Below, one piece after another: positions 49,274-57,882 of a stretch of 64,000 nt of DNA. The DNA is from Paenibacillus sp. FSL K6-1096. GTDB taxonomy: Bacteria; Bacillota; Bacilli; Paenibacillales; Paenibacillaceae. Both the position numbers and the translations under genes were made by a program. Every line of letters starts with the position of its first letter. Within the stretch, counting starts at the first letter, position 1. Below the pieces are notes generated by a model. That model was not told the origin of the DNA, searched no databases, and was given only the letters and a program-made list of their open reading frames with translations. The DNA is taken from the NCBI RefSeq assembly GCF_037977055.1, contig NZ_CP150274.1, positions 1,302,001 through 1,366,000 on the forward strand, in the 5' to 3' direction.

Positions 49274-52200
49274 TCAGGCAAAAGTCAAATGAACCGTATG
49301 GATCTCATAAGGCTTGAATTCAAGCCGGATCGCAGGTCCGTCCACCGGCTCCGCGTCCAGCGGCCGCTCCATCAGGTCGCATAGCTGCCAGGAGGCGGTC
49401 GAATAATCACTGCTTACAGTAGCTGTGCTGCGTGTTCCCGTATACTCATGCAGCCTGATGATGCATCCGCTGCCGTCCTCGGCAAGCTTAACCGCGTCGA
49501 TGGCAATGTTCGGAGCATCGCAGGTAATCAAGGATTTGCCACTACCTGCGGCGTAGGCTCCTTCCACGGCCAGAAGCGGCTGGTTCAGCGCCCATGCTTC
49601 CTGTACCGTGCCCGCAGCCACCCAGTCCCCCTCATGCGGCAGCAGGGCATACGTGAAGTGATGCTCTCCCTGGTCCGCCAGCCGGTCGGGGCTGGTGGCC
49701 GACTTGATCAGCGACAGGCGCATCGTATAATCCTTGATGTCATAGCCGTATTTGCAGTCGTTCAGCAGGCTGACCCCGTAGCCCCGCTCCGACAGATCCG
49801 CCCACTGATGGCCCACGCTCTCGAACCGGGCATAATCCCAGCTTGTATTCCAGTGGGTCGGCCGCTTCACGTTGCCGAACTGGATGTCATAAGTCGCTTC
49901 CGTTGCCCGCACGGCCACCGGGAAGGCCGCCTTCAGCAGCTGATGCTGCTCATGCCAGTCGACATACGTCTCGAAGTCAATCCGCGCGCTTCCGGCATAG
50001 ACCTTGACCTTCTGGATGATAGTGGAATCCATGTAGCCCCAGACGAATTCCAGCACAGCCTGGAGCGGGCCGCATTCGAGCAGCTTGACGGAGCGCAGAT
50101 CGCGGATGACCTGCATTTTCTCCTGATAGAATAAATCAATATCCCACGCATCGAACATCTTCGGCTTATCCTCGAACACCTGAAGCACATTGCCGCATTC
50201 CCCGGGAGCCAGCACCTCGCGTGCGGCGCTGCGGTCGAAGACCCGGCTCAGCTGTCCGTCCGTATTCCACTCCAGAATGTAGTATGGAGTCGTTAGTGTG
50301 GAATCCTGCCAGCGGAACGGTACCGTCTGCACTGGTTCACCAGCCCCGGTGCTGCCCGGATCGGCGGCAAAAATAACGGTGCTGCCCATCGCCGGAACCG
50401 CCGCTGTCTGCACCAGCCACTGTCCGCCGGAGCGTTGTGCAGCCAGCCGGTTGCCCTTGGCGTCTGTCCAGACAGCTTTCTCTGCATCGTGAGCCACAAC
50501 GGCCAGCCGGGGCGCGGTGAAGAAGGCGCTGTTGAACAGCGTATAGGCTGTACCCTGCGGCGCTTCCGCCGGATTGGCGGCTTCCGGGGCGATCTGGCCG
50601 GTGGAATCCTCCAAGCTGACCAGCCCCTCTGCCGCAGCCGTCCGCGCTGCCAGGCCAAGCTGCTCCGCTTCCGCATATTCCACCCGGCAATCCTGATACA
50701 CCTCGTGAATGGAGGAGCCGGGAATAATGTCGTGGAACTGGTTGCGCAGAATAGTCTGCCAGCCTGTGAGGAGCGAGTCCGCCGGATATTGGCCAAATTG
50801 GCCGCTCTCCGCCGCCCACAGCATCTGCAGCCATTCCGCTTCGCGGTAGAGCAGCTCCAGCTTGCGGTTCATTTTTTTGTTATAGGCCTGGCTGGTATAG
50901 GTTCCCCGGTGATACTCCAGGTACAGCTCCCCATCCCAGGTGTGCACATACTCTTCTGTAGCATCTATAGTCTCATGAAGCCGCTCGAAGTACTCCGTTG
51001 CCCGGCCCGTCTTCACCTGCGGAAGACCCGGCATCGTATCCAGCCGCCGCCGCATCTCCAGCATCTCGCGGTTGACGCCGCCGCCCCCGTCCCCGTAGCC
51101 GTAGGACAACAGCAGCTCGCGGTTCAGGTTCTTGTCGCGGTACTGCTCCCAGATGCCCTGCACAGAGAAAGGCTCGATCAGACCGTTGTAGGTGTAATAC
51201 CAGGCCCCCGATTCCGGTCCCTCCGGTGTGGTGATGAAATGGGTCAGCACCTCGCTGCCGTCAATCCCCCTCCAGCGGAACGTATCATGCGGCATCCGGT
51301 TGTACTGGCTCCAGCTGATCTTCGTAGTCATGAAGGTGTCAATGCCCGACTTGCGCAGAATCTGCGGCAGCGCCCAGCTATACCCGAACACATCCGGCAG
51401 CCATAAGTATTTGCAGTCCACCCCGAACTCCTCGCGGAAAAACTTCGTCCCGTACAGAATCTGCCGCACCAGCGACTCGCCGCTCGTCAGATTGCAGTCT
51501 GCCTCCAGCCACATCGCCCCTCCGGCTTCCCAGCGGCCTTCTTCCACCCGCTGCTTGATCTCCTGATAGATCTCCGGGTAATCCTGCTTGATGTACGCAT
51601 AGAGCTGAGGCTGGGTCTGCAGAAAAATATACTCCGGGAACTCCTTCATCAGCCGCAGTACGGTGGAGAAGGAGCGGGCCGCTTTCTCCCGCGTGTGGGT
51701 CAGGCGCCATAACCAGGCCACATCGATGTGCGTATGGCCGATGGCGGTTACCGTCACCGGATGCTCCCGCTCCATTTGGGAGAGCGCTTCAAGCAGCAGT
51801 GCTTCTGCTTCCCGGACTGAGGCATAGAACGCCGCGCTTCCCGGTTTGGACCAGTCCAGCCTGTTGAACGCCTTGTTCAAGGCGGTTAGCAGCTCATGCT
51901 TCTCCGTCCGGCTGTCCGGAAGCTGCTTGATAGTCCCAAGCACCGCCCGCCCGGTGTAATAGAGATTGTCGGCGGACTCATCGAGATAGGCCAGCTCTGC
52001 CCGCTTGATCTTGTGCTCCTGCGGGATGATCTGCCCGTCACCGTTCAGGCCTGACCATAGGCGGAAGGTGAAATCCAGCTCGCTCCCGGCTGCACCGTCT
52101 TCCAGGAACACCTCCTGATGGTTGGAGTCCACCCCCTGATACGGCTTCCCGTCCAGGTAGAGCAGCGACTCGAACCCGCTGTTATTCCCCCCGCCGGTGC

Positions 52201-52468
52201 GACCGAAATCGAACAGACCCACAACCCGCTTCCCCTGCCATTCCGCAGGCACAGTTACCTTGCGGTGCAGCCACAGATAGGCATCATAGCCGGTCCAATA
52301 CTCTCCCGTCCGCAGCTTCCTGCCCCCGTCAAGCGCAGGCGGATAGGCACCGTTAGCCCCCTCCGGATCCTCAGTAACCTGCCACTCCTCTAACTCAATC
52401 TGCTCACGGTATCTGTACCCCGCAAGCTCTCTCAACCGCGAGCCAAGCTTCTCTTCTGTCCAGAACAT
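49274..52468 (-). CDS. Alpha-mannosidase, GH38
   Basis: A large cytoplasmic retaining alpha-mannosidase of 1064 residues. The GH38 catalytic domain shows VTAIGHTHIDVAWLWRL (zinc ligands), KYLWLPDVFGYSWALPQIL with the nucleophile aspartate, and FMTTKISWSQYNRMPHDTF. The central helical and C-terminal beta-sandwich domains follow. Bacterial members cleave mannose from mannosylated oligosaccharides brought in by transporters. ATG 52468 (MFWTEEKLG) has GGGAGGAG seven bases upstream, better placed than for the ATG at 52474. It is controlled by the adjacent LacI protein, judging by the shared operators. Confidence 0.94.
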   Translation of the reverse strand: MFWTEEKLGSRLRELAGYRYREQIELEEWQVTEDPEGANGAYPPALDGGRKLRTGEYWTGYDAYLWLHRKVTVPAEWQGKRVVGLFDFGRTGGGNNSGFESLLYLDGKPYQGVDSNHQEVFLEDGAAGSELDFTFRLWSGLNGDGQIIPQEHKIKRAELAYLDESADNLYYTGRAVLGTIKQLPDSRTEKHELLTALNKAFNRLDWSKPGSAAFYASVREAEALLLEALSQMEREHPVTVTAIGHTHIDVAWLWRLTHTREKAARSFSTVLRLMKEFPEYIFLQTQPQLYAYIKQDYPEIYQEIKQRVEEGRWEAGGAMWLEADCNLTSGESLVRQILYGTKFFREEFGVDCKYLWLPDVFGYSWALPQILRKSGIDTFMTTKISWSQYNRMPHDTFRWRGIDGSEVLTHFITTPEGPESGAWYYTYNGLIEPFSVQGIWEQYRDKNLNRELLLSYGYGDGGGGVNREMLEMRRRLDTMPGLPQVKTGRATEYFERLHETIDATEEYVHTWDGELYLEYHRGTYTSQAYNKKMNRKLELLYREAEWLQMLWAAESGQFGQYPADSLLTGWQTILRNQFHDIIPGSSIHEVYQDCRVEYAEAEQLGLAARTAAAEGLVSLEDSTGQIAPEAANPAEAPQGTAYTLFNSAFFTAPRLAVVAHDAEKAVWTDAKGNRLAAQRSGGQWLVQTAAVPAMGSTVIFAADPGSTGAGEPVQTVPFRWQDSTLTTPYYILEWNTDGQLSRVFDRSAAREVLAPGECGNVLQVFEDKPKMFDAWDIDLFYQEKMQVIRDLRSVKLLECGPLQAVLEFVWGYMDSTIIQKVKVYAGSARIDFETYVDWHEQHQLLKAAFPVAVRATEATYDIQFGNVKRPTHWNTSWDYARFESVGHQWADLSERGYGVSLLNDCKYGYDIKDYTMRLSLIKSATSPDRLADQGEHHFTYALLPHEGDWVAAGTVQEAWALNQPLLAVEGAYAAGSGKSLITCDAPNIAIDAVKLAEDGSGCIIRLHEYTGTRSTATVSSDYSTASWQLCDLMERPLDAEPVDGPAIRLEFKPYEIHTVHLTFA

Positions 52469-52488
52469 TAACATTCTCCTCCCATGTT

Positions 52489-52502
52489 ATAACACGTGTT
52501 AT
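52489..52502. promoter_or_regulatory. Palindromic LacI operator O1 (alpha-mannosidase)
   Basis: ATAACACGTGTTAT, a perfect 14-bp palindrome, lies about 20 bp upstream of the mannosidase start. An identical copy is at 53685-53698. Confidence 0.8.
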
Positions 52503-52621
52503 TAAACGGGCAAAAAGTGGGGGCTGGCTGAGAACAGGTGCACTTGTGCTCCTCATTCGCTCGTATAGCTCATCTCAACTAGCCTACTTCCAGCCACCCC
52601 CAGCTCCACTCCCGCCAGCCG

Positions 52622-53662
52622 CTACGCACTTTCCCCCGGCCGCAACACGGCCGGGAGCCAGATTTTCTCCGTCTGGCCAGCTTGCTTTCCGCCGCTCATC
52701 TGCTGAAGCACACAGCGTACCGCCTCTTCCCCCATGCTCACATAAGGAATCTCTACGCAGCTGAGGGAGGGCAGGCTGAGCCGGTGGCCCTGGATGGTAT
52801 TGTCGGCGGCCATGATGCGCACATCCTCGCCGATCCGCAGGCCCAGCTGATGGGCCGTCCGGTACAGCTCCGGGATCGCGCTCGACCAGTTGACCAGGAG
52901 CGGCGCATACGGCTGGCCGTGATCTCCCGCGAGTCCCTGCAGGCATTCTGCCCACTCGCCGCCATACTCCTTGATGCGGACAATCACCGGCTTCATCCCG
53001 TGCGCTTTGCACCAGCCTATGTAGGCGTCCCGGCGGTTCCGCTCTGCCCAGTTATCTGCCGCCGCCTCATGATAGACCTCGGCATAGACCGGTCCGGGCT
53101 GCGCCGCTGTTCCCTCGCGCATCAAATACCCTAGCGCGGTCTCCACACTGCCGGAATAATCAGCCAGTATAGAGTACACACCAGGCACTTCCGCATAGCC
53201 TTCCACGGAGACATAAGGAACTCCGGCGCTGCTGACACGGGAGGCCCATTCCTCGTCCCGGTAGCTGGTGTGGTCCAGGGTGACAATGCCGTCAATCTTC
53301 CGCTGGTGATACAATTCCAGCAGCTCGGCCCTGCCGCCCGCATTCCCCTTGGGGCGCGGAGAGCAGAGCAGGATGTGATACCCGCTCAGCTCGCACTCCT
53401 GCTGCATCCCCTCCAGCAGCCGGATGAACAGCGGATGGCGGGTATCCCCGTAAGCGGCCAGCGTCATGCTTCTTCCTGTCTTCATGCTGCGCGCACCCGC
53501 GTCCACATGATAATTCAGCTCACGGATCGCTTCCAGCACCGCCTCGCGTGTGTCTGCCCCCACCCCGATGCCGGGCGTATCGTTCAGCACCGCCGAGACG
53601 ACACTGCGGGACACGCCGGCCCGTTTGGCTACATCGAAGCTGGTCACTCTTTTTTTGCCCAT
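52622..53662 (-). CDS. LacI-family regulator of the alpha-mannosidase gene
   Basis: A 346-residue repressor: HTH VTSFDVAKRAGVSRSVVSAV followed by a hinge region and a sensor domain (GRSMTLAAYGDTRHPLFIRL, IDGIVTLDHTSYRDEEWA, VRIMAADNTIQGHRLSLPSL). The N-terminus reads MGKKRVTSFD, with GAGGTG before the ATG. It is encoded immediately upstream of the GH38 gene on the same strand. The two identical palindromes in front of both genes imply autoregulation and control of the mannosidase. Ligand is probably a mannoside. Confidence 0.9.
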   Translation of the reverse strand: MGKKRVTSFDVAKRAGVSRSVVSAVLNDTPGIGVGADTREAVLEAIRELNYHVDAGARSMKTGRSMTLAAYGDTRHPLFIRLLEGMQQECELSGYHILLCSPRPKGNAGGRAELLELYHQRKIDGIVTLDHTSYRDEEWASRVSSAGVPYVSVEGYAEVPGVYSILADYSGSVETALGYLMREGTAAQPGPVYAEVYHEAAADNWAERNRRDAYIGWCKAHGMKPVIVRIKEYGGEWAECLQGLAGDHGQPYAPLLVNWSSAIPELYRTAHQLGLRIGEDVRIMAADNTIQGHRLSLPSLSCVEIPYVSMGEEAVRCVLQQMSGGKQAGQTEKIWLPAVLRPGESA

Positions 53663-53684
53663 AGTTCAGCACCTCAAGGGAAGT

Positions 53685-53698
53685 ATAACACGTGTTAT
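53685..53698. promoter_or_regulatory. Palindromic LacI operator O2 (autoregulatory)
   Basis: ATAACACGTGTTAT again, 23 bp upstream of the LacI start and 1196 bp from O1, so looping between them is possible. Confidence 0.8.
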
Positions 53699-53719
53699 CA
53701 AATAATGTATAGCGCTCTC

Positions 53720-53768
53720 TTGAAAAATGACACACATGTCACTATAATAAAAATGACGCATGTGTCAT
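53720..53768 (+). promoter_or_regulatory. Promoter of the TetR-MFS operon flanked by two operators
   Basis: TTGAAA (53720-53725) and TATAAT (53743-53748) are 17 bp apart. TGACA-CACA-TGTCA (53728-53741) fills the spacer. ATGACGCATGTGTCAT (53753-53768), a palindrome with one mismatched pair, follows the -10. The centres are 26 bp apart. Confidence 0.8.
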
Positions 53769-53789
53769 TATAAACAAGGAGGAATCCTC

Positions 53790-54428
53790 ATGTCACCGAG
53801 AATCTCCGATCAGCAGAAGGTGGAACGGCGCCTGAAGATCCTGAATGCTGCGAAGCTGGTATTCACCGCCAAAGGCTATGAAGCTGCTACCTTCAAGGAC
53901 ATCCTGGATGAGACCGGGATGAGCCGCGGCTGGATCTATCTGTATTTCCAGACCAAGGAGGAAATCTTCGAGGCACTGCTGGACCAGCAGGACATAGAGT
54001 ATGAGCAGTATCTGGCGGAGCTGACAGCGCAGCACCCTACGGTCTGGGACGCCATCACCCGAATGTACGCCGATCAGCAGACAGACCTTATGCGGATGCC
54101 GGGCGGAAGCTTCATGCCGGCCTTCTACGAGTATTTCCTTGGCGGTTCAAGAGATGAGCGGCGGCGGAAGCTTCTGTTGAAGCGGTATGAGTCAGGTCTC
54201 GCACGCTTAGAAGGACTGCTTCGCACAGGAGTGGAGCGCGGGGAATTCAGCCCGGTGCTGCCGCCCGCCCAGATAGCAAGAATTGCCGCCGCTTACCAGG
54301 AAGGAATCTTTACACATACCCTGGCTGTGGGGCCTGAGCTTGCCCAGACAGAATTACAGATAGAAGCGCTGCTGGATTATCTGAAGCAGCTGCTGAATCC
54401 GCCGCCCCGTCTGGCGGCTCAGGAATAG
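53790..54428 (+). CDS. TetR-family regulator of the MFS transporter
   Basis: A 212-residue TetR protein: DQQKVERRLKILNAAKLVFT, HTH TFKDILDETGMSRGWIYLYF, and a helical ligand-binding domain with AYQEGIFTHTLAVG. ATG 53790 has AAGGAGG seven bases upstream; the ATG at 53760 is not supported. It is followed 10 bp later by the MFS gene. The two TGACA/TGTCA boxes around its promoter suggest autorepression relieved by a compound that the transporter expels. Confidence 0.9.
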   Translation: MSPRISDQQKVERRLKILNAAKLVFTAKGYEAATFKDILDETGMSRGWIYLYFQTKEEIFEALLDQQDIEYEQYLAELTAQHPTVWDAITRMYADQQTDLMRMPGGSFMPAFYEYFLGGSRDERRRKLLLKRYESGLARLEGLLRTGVERGEFSPVLPPAQIARIAAAYQEGIFTHTLAVGPELAQTELQIEALLDYLKQLLNPPPRLAAQE

Positions 54429-54438
54429 GAGGCTGTAT

Positions 54439-55713
54439 ATGGCGGCGCTTTTTCGCAACCCTGTCTTCACCAGGCTGTTCCTGGCCAACTTCGCTTCCCA
54501 GCTCGGAACGGTGGTCGGGAATATGGCCTTTGCCTATTATCTGGTCGATCATTTCAGTACCCGTCCCGCGCTGGCGGCAACCGCTGAACTGATGTATTCC
54601 CTGCCCACTCTGGCTGTATTCTGGCTGGTAGGGGTTATCGCCGACCTGCTTGACCGGGCCAAAATAGCAGTATACAGCGACTGGATTAGGGCCGGATTAA
54701 CGCTGCTGCTGCTGGTAAGCTTGCATTTCGACCTGCTCACCTTATGCTTCATGCTGCTGTTTCTGCGCAGCGCTGTAGCGAAGTTCTTCGGTCCCGCCGA
54801 GATGGGGTTGCTGCAGGGCAGCATCGGCCAGGAGCAATATGTGCAGGCTGTCGGCCTGAACCAGATGATTATGGGACTGTTCATGCTGTTCGGCATGAGC
54901 CTGGGCGCATTCGCTTACCGCTTCCTTGGCATTGAGGGCGCCATTCTGATCGACGGCATCAGCTTCCTCGTCTCCGGACTGCTCATTCTGAGCTGCCGGT
55001 TCCATGAGGATGTGCGGATGCCCGGCGGCCGCCACGCCCTGCGGGATATCCGTTTTCCCCGGCTCATCGGAGATTTCCTGGAGGGTCTTCGTTACATTCT
55101 CAGTCACAAGCTGCTGCTGACGCTCATCTCCGGCTTCCTGTTCTTCGGTGTCGTGAATGGGGTGTTTGCGGTCCTGCCTATTTTTGCGATGAAATATAAG
55201 CTCAGTCCCGATTCCTACATGCTTCACGCCTCTCTCATTACGCTGTGCCTGGGCATCGGTTTCCTGGCCGGAAGCATGGCAGCCTCCCCGCTGATCCGCC
55301 GGTTCACGCGGACCCGGGTGCTGATCACCGGACTGCTGCTGTCCAGCCTGCTCATTGTTGCCCTCGGCTCGGCGAATAGCGTCTGGGTCTATCTTCCGCT
55401 TGTTCTCATTGAAGGCCTCTGCATCGCTCCGGTGAACATCGCCATCGGCAGCTGGCTGCCGGAGCTGGTGGTCCCGCAGACAATGGGGCGTGTCAACGCT
55501 CTCATCGAGCCCATTATGATGCTCGGCCATTCGCTGGCGCTTGGGCTGATGGCCCTTGCTTTTCCGGCTGTCGTATCCGTCACCTGGCTGCACTACATCC
55601 TCGGCCTCTGTACGCTGCTGGTTTGCGTGTACTACGGATTCGCCCTGCCCCCGCTGGTCCGCAGACTGGCCCGGAATAATAGCAACTCTTCACCTGCTGA
55701 GAGAGCAGGCTAA
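54439..55713 (+). CDS. Major facilitator superfamily transporter
   Basis: A 424-residue polytopic protein with about 12 hydrophobic segments. It begins FRNPVFTRLFLANFASQLGT, has a D-x-x-D-R loop (GVIADLLDRAKIAVYSDWIR) between helices 2 and 3, and RFTRTRVLITGLLLSSLLIV later. This is the layout of the MFS drug-efflux/EntS-like family. Coupling with a TetR repressor makes drug or toxic-compound efflux likely; the substrate is not known. AGGAGG precedes ATG 54439. Confidence 0.9.
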   Translation: MAALFRNPVFTRLFLANFASQLGTVVGNMAFAYYLVDHFSTRPALAATAELMYSLPTLAVFWLVGVIADLLDRAKIAVYSDWIRAGLTLLLLVSLHFDLLTLCFMLLFLRSAVAKFFGPAEMGLLQGSIGQEQYVQAVGLNQMIMGLFMLFGMSLGAFAYRFLGIEGAILIDGISFLVSGLLILSCRFHEDVRMPGGRHALRDIRFPRLIGDFLEGLRYILSHKLLLTLISGFLFFGVVNGVFAVLPIFAMKYKLSPDSYMLHASLITLCLGIGFLAGSMAASPLIRRFTRTRVLITGLLLSSLLIVALGSANSVWVYLPLVLIEGLCIAPVNIAIGSWLPELVVPQTMGRVNALIEPIMMLGHSLALGLMALAFPAVVSVTWLHYILGLCTLLVCVYYGFALPPLVRRLARNNSNSSPAERAG

Positions 55714-55737
55714 AGTGCCTTCCCCAGAGACAAAAAT

Positions 55738-55778
55738 GCCCCACAACCCGTGATCTGTCGCATCACGGCTGCGGGGCA
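55738..55778. terminator. Bidirectional terminator between MFS and stalk-domain genes
   Basis: GCCCC/GGGGC outer arms and CCGTGAT/ATCACGG inner arms; TTTTTG follows on the minus strand. Confidence 0.8.
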
Positions 55779-55784
55779 CGCTGT

Positions 55785-56300
55785 TTATTTCTGCAGCTCC
55801 TGGTCCTTCTGCTTCAGGAGATCAGCGTAATCTGCCTTGTACTGCTCCAGCTTCTGCTTCAGTTCGGCATTGCCGGGGCTGGCCTTGAGCTGGCTGCTGG
55901 TTGCCAGGATATTATCTACCACGGAATCAATCTTCTCGTCAATAATCTCGATCTTGCTCTTAGCCGCCGTCAGCGCAGGATCTGGGGTATTTACCGGCGC
56001 CGGGCCGACCAGAGAGCTTTTCTCATCAGACAGCGGAGGAGCCTGCTGCACCTTATCGTCCAGACTGATCGTTTTGCCCTTCACCGACACCTGGAAGCCG
56101 GCCAATTCGCCAATCGCCCGGACGGGCGCATAGCTCTTGCCGTCAATGACAATGGCCGGATCAGCCAGCTTCTTGCCATACACATTCACCGTATACTCCG
56201 CTTGGATGGCCTTTCCTACCAGTGATGACGAAGCGCCCAGCGCCTGCGCCCCCACCATCAGTATTGCTCCGGCAATGACTCCGGCTGCAATCTTTTTCAT
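55785..56300 (-). CDS. Stalk-domain (copper amine oxidase N-like) secreted protein
   Basis: A 171-residue secreted protein with a Sec signal (MKKIAAGVIAGAILMVGAQALG, cleavage likely after ALGA). The stalk domain follows (AEYTVNVYGKKLADPAIVID, then GKSYAPVRAIGELAGFQVSV), then a Pro/Ser linker and a C-terminal coiled coil (KIEIIDEKIDSVVDNILATS ... LEQYKADYADLLKQKDQEL). Such domains are common in Paenibacillus surface proteins. The function here is unknown. GGGGAGTGA precedes the ATG. Stands alone. Confidence 0.85.
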   Translation of the reverse strand: MKKIAAGVIAGAILMVGAQALGASSSLVGKAIQAEYTVNVYGKKLADPAIVIDGKSYAPVRAIGELAGFQVSVKGKTISLDDKVQQAPPLSDEKSSLVGPAPVNTPDPALTAAKSKIEIIDEKIDSVVDNILATSSQLKASPGNAELKQKLEQYKADYADLLKQKDQELQK

Positions 56301-56373
56301 AAGAAATTCACTCCCCGTAAAAGACTATGACTACTATTCTATCATTTTACGGCCGCGAGCGCTTCCTAATTGA

Positions 56374-56441
56374 TTGACAACTCCTGGATTCCTCTCTATG
56401 ATATGAGAATAAAGTCTATTGATAATGATTATCATAATCAT
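56374..56441 (+). promoter_or_regulatory. Promoter and overlapping Fur boxes of the siderophore-binding gene
   Basis: TTGACA (56374-56379) and TATGAT (56397-56402) are 17 bp apart. TGATAATGATTATCA (56420-56434) is a perfect 7-1-7 Fur box. ATGATTATCATAATCAT (56425-56441) is a second perfect palindrome offset by 6 bp, the known layout for two Fur dimers. Both lie just downstream of the expected start point, so iron repression is very likely. Confidence 0.9.
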
Positions 56442-56514
56442 AGATATGGATAACAGATGCTGTTCTTACAGCCCTGCGCAAGTACATACCATTGTTCCGA
56501 AAGGAGAACCACAA

Positions 56515-57531
56515 ATGCCAAGCCTCAAAAAGACTCTACTCTGGCCGCTCACCCTGCTTCTCTTCGCAATTGTCCTGGCCTCGTGCGGCCAACCGGCCGG
56601 CACGGATTCCGCCGCTGCCCCGGCATCGGCTGGCAACGCTTCTGCGGAACCAACCGCATCCGCTGCTGCGGGTCCAGCAGCTACAGAGGCCGCCGCTACA
56701 ACACGGATGTACACGGATTACAAGAAACGGGAGGTTGAAATTCCGGCCGATCCTCAGAAGATTGTCTATGTCGGCAGCAATCCGGGTGACCTGCTGGCGC
56801 TGGGGATTAAGCCTGCGGGAGCTTCGTTAAGCGTCATTGGCACACAGGTGGCCTACCCTGATCTGCTCGAAGGGATTGAGGACATCGGCTATCCGTTCTC
56901 CGCCGAGAAGATTCTGGCCTTGTCCCCGGACCTGATTATCTTCGACGACTGGGACGAGACCGGAATTGAAGCGTTAAGTAAGATTGCACCGACCGTGGTG
57001 GTAGGACTGGACGGCACCTTCCCGACGGAGGAGCGTGTCCGGCAGCTCGCTGACTTGTTCGGCCGTTCAGATGCTGCGGACCAGTGGTTCAAGGATTACC
57101 AGGCGAAGGTTGACTCCGTGAAGAAGCAGCTTAACCTGAAGGACGGAGAGACTGCCACCTCCCTGCTTGTCCTGGGCCAGGATCTGTATATCATGGGCAA
57201 CAAAGGATTGAACGAAACGCTGTACGGACGGCTCGGCTTCAAGCCGGCGGATGGCGTGCAGAAGGTGATTGATGCCGATGAACGGTTCGTAACTATATCC
57301 GACGAGGTATTGCCGCAGTATATCGGCACCCACCTGTTCCTCCTGACGGACAACAGCAGCGAAACCGCCGCGAGACAGGCTGCCCTGATGGACACCGGCT
57401 TGTGGAAGTCGATTCCCGCCGTCAAGGAGGGCCGCGTATACACCATCGACAGTAAATATAACTTCGATGATCCGATTACGCTGGACAGGCTGCTGGATGA
57501 GATCGCGGGTATTTTCAAAGATAAACAGTAG
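56515..57531 (+). CDS. Iron-siderophore ABC transporter substrate-binding lipoprotein
   Basis: A 338-residue class III periplasmic-binding-type lipoprotein (FecB/FeuA family). The signal ends in VLASCG, followed by an Ala/Ser-rich linker. The binding domain shows YTDYKKREVEIPADPQKIVY, VGSNPGDLLALGIKPAGAS, ALSPDLIIFDDWDETGIEAL, and RVYTIDSKYNFDDPITLDRL. ATG 56515 has AAGGAG eight bases upstream; the longer reading from 56419 runs through the Fur box. No permease or ATPase gene is adjacent, so it works with components encoded elsewhere. Confidence 0.92.
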   Translation: MPSLKKTLLWPLTLLLFAIVLASCGQPAGTDSAAAPASAGNASAEPTASAAAGPAATEAAATTRMYTDYKKREVEIPADPQKIVYVGSNPGDLLALGIKPAGASLSVIGTQVAYPDLLEGIEDIGYPFSAEKILALSPDLIIFDDWDETGIEALSKIAPTVVVGLDGTFPTEERVRQLADLFGRSDAADQWFKDYQAKVDSVKKQLNLKDGETATSLLVLGQDLYIMGNKGLNETLYGRLGFKPADGVQKVIDADERFVTISDEVLPQYIGTHLFLLTDNSSETAARQAALMDTGLWKSIPAVKEGRVYTIDSKYNFDDPITLDRLLDEIAGIFKDKQ

Positions 57532-57560
57532 TTAGAAAAATATTGCGCTGGCGCACTAAC

Positions 57561-57795
57561 CAATATGTTCGGTTTTCCGCATACATTTGGTTCGTGCGCC
57601 TTCGCAACGGTAATTGTGTTCGATTTTTCGACTATATTTCGCTCACGCACCTCGTGTCGGCCCAATGTATTCGGTTTTTCGCACACATTTCATTCGCGCA
57701 ACTCATACCAGCAAATTGTGTTCGGTTTTCCGTATACATCCGGCCAAACACCTTAGCTTCAGCAGAATGTATTCGCTTTTCCGCATACATTCCGC
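57561..57795. repeat. 51-bp period tandem array, locus 3 (5 units)
   Basis: Five cores at 57564, 57615, 57666, 57717 and 57768, all exactly 51 bp apart, with the same orientation as the other two arrays. Core forms include ATGTATTCG-loop-CGCATACAT and TTGTGTTCG-loop-CGTATACAT. The array starts 30 bp after the siderophore-binding gene and ends before the terminator of the GH30 gene. The antisense frame over it (57096-57686) is a by-product of the in-phase period. Confidence 0.92.
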
Positions 57796-57825
57796 ATACG
57801 CACCAGTACACTACTCCTCAAAGAA

Positions 57826-57867
57826 AAGCCTTAGGCTGCCTGGAATAATCCCGGCAGCCTAAGGCTT
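57826..57867. terminator. Terminator of the GH30 gene next to array 3
   Basis: AAGCCTTAGGCTGCC (57826-57840) pairs exactly with GGCAGCCTAAGGCTT (57853-57867); TTTTCTTTG follows on the minus strand. Confidence 0.88.
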
Positions 57868-57882
57868 CGTCTATACTAACTT

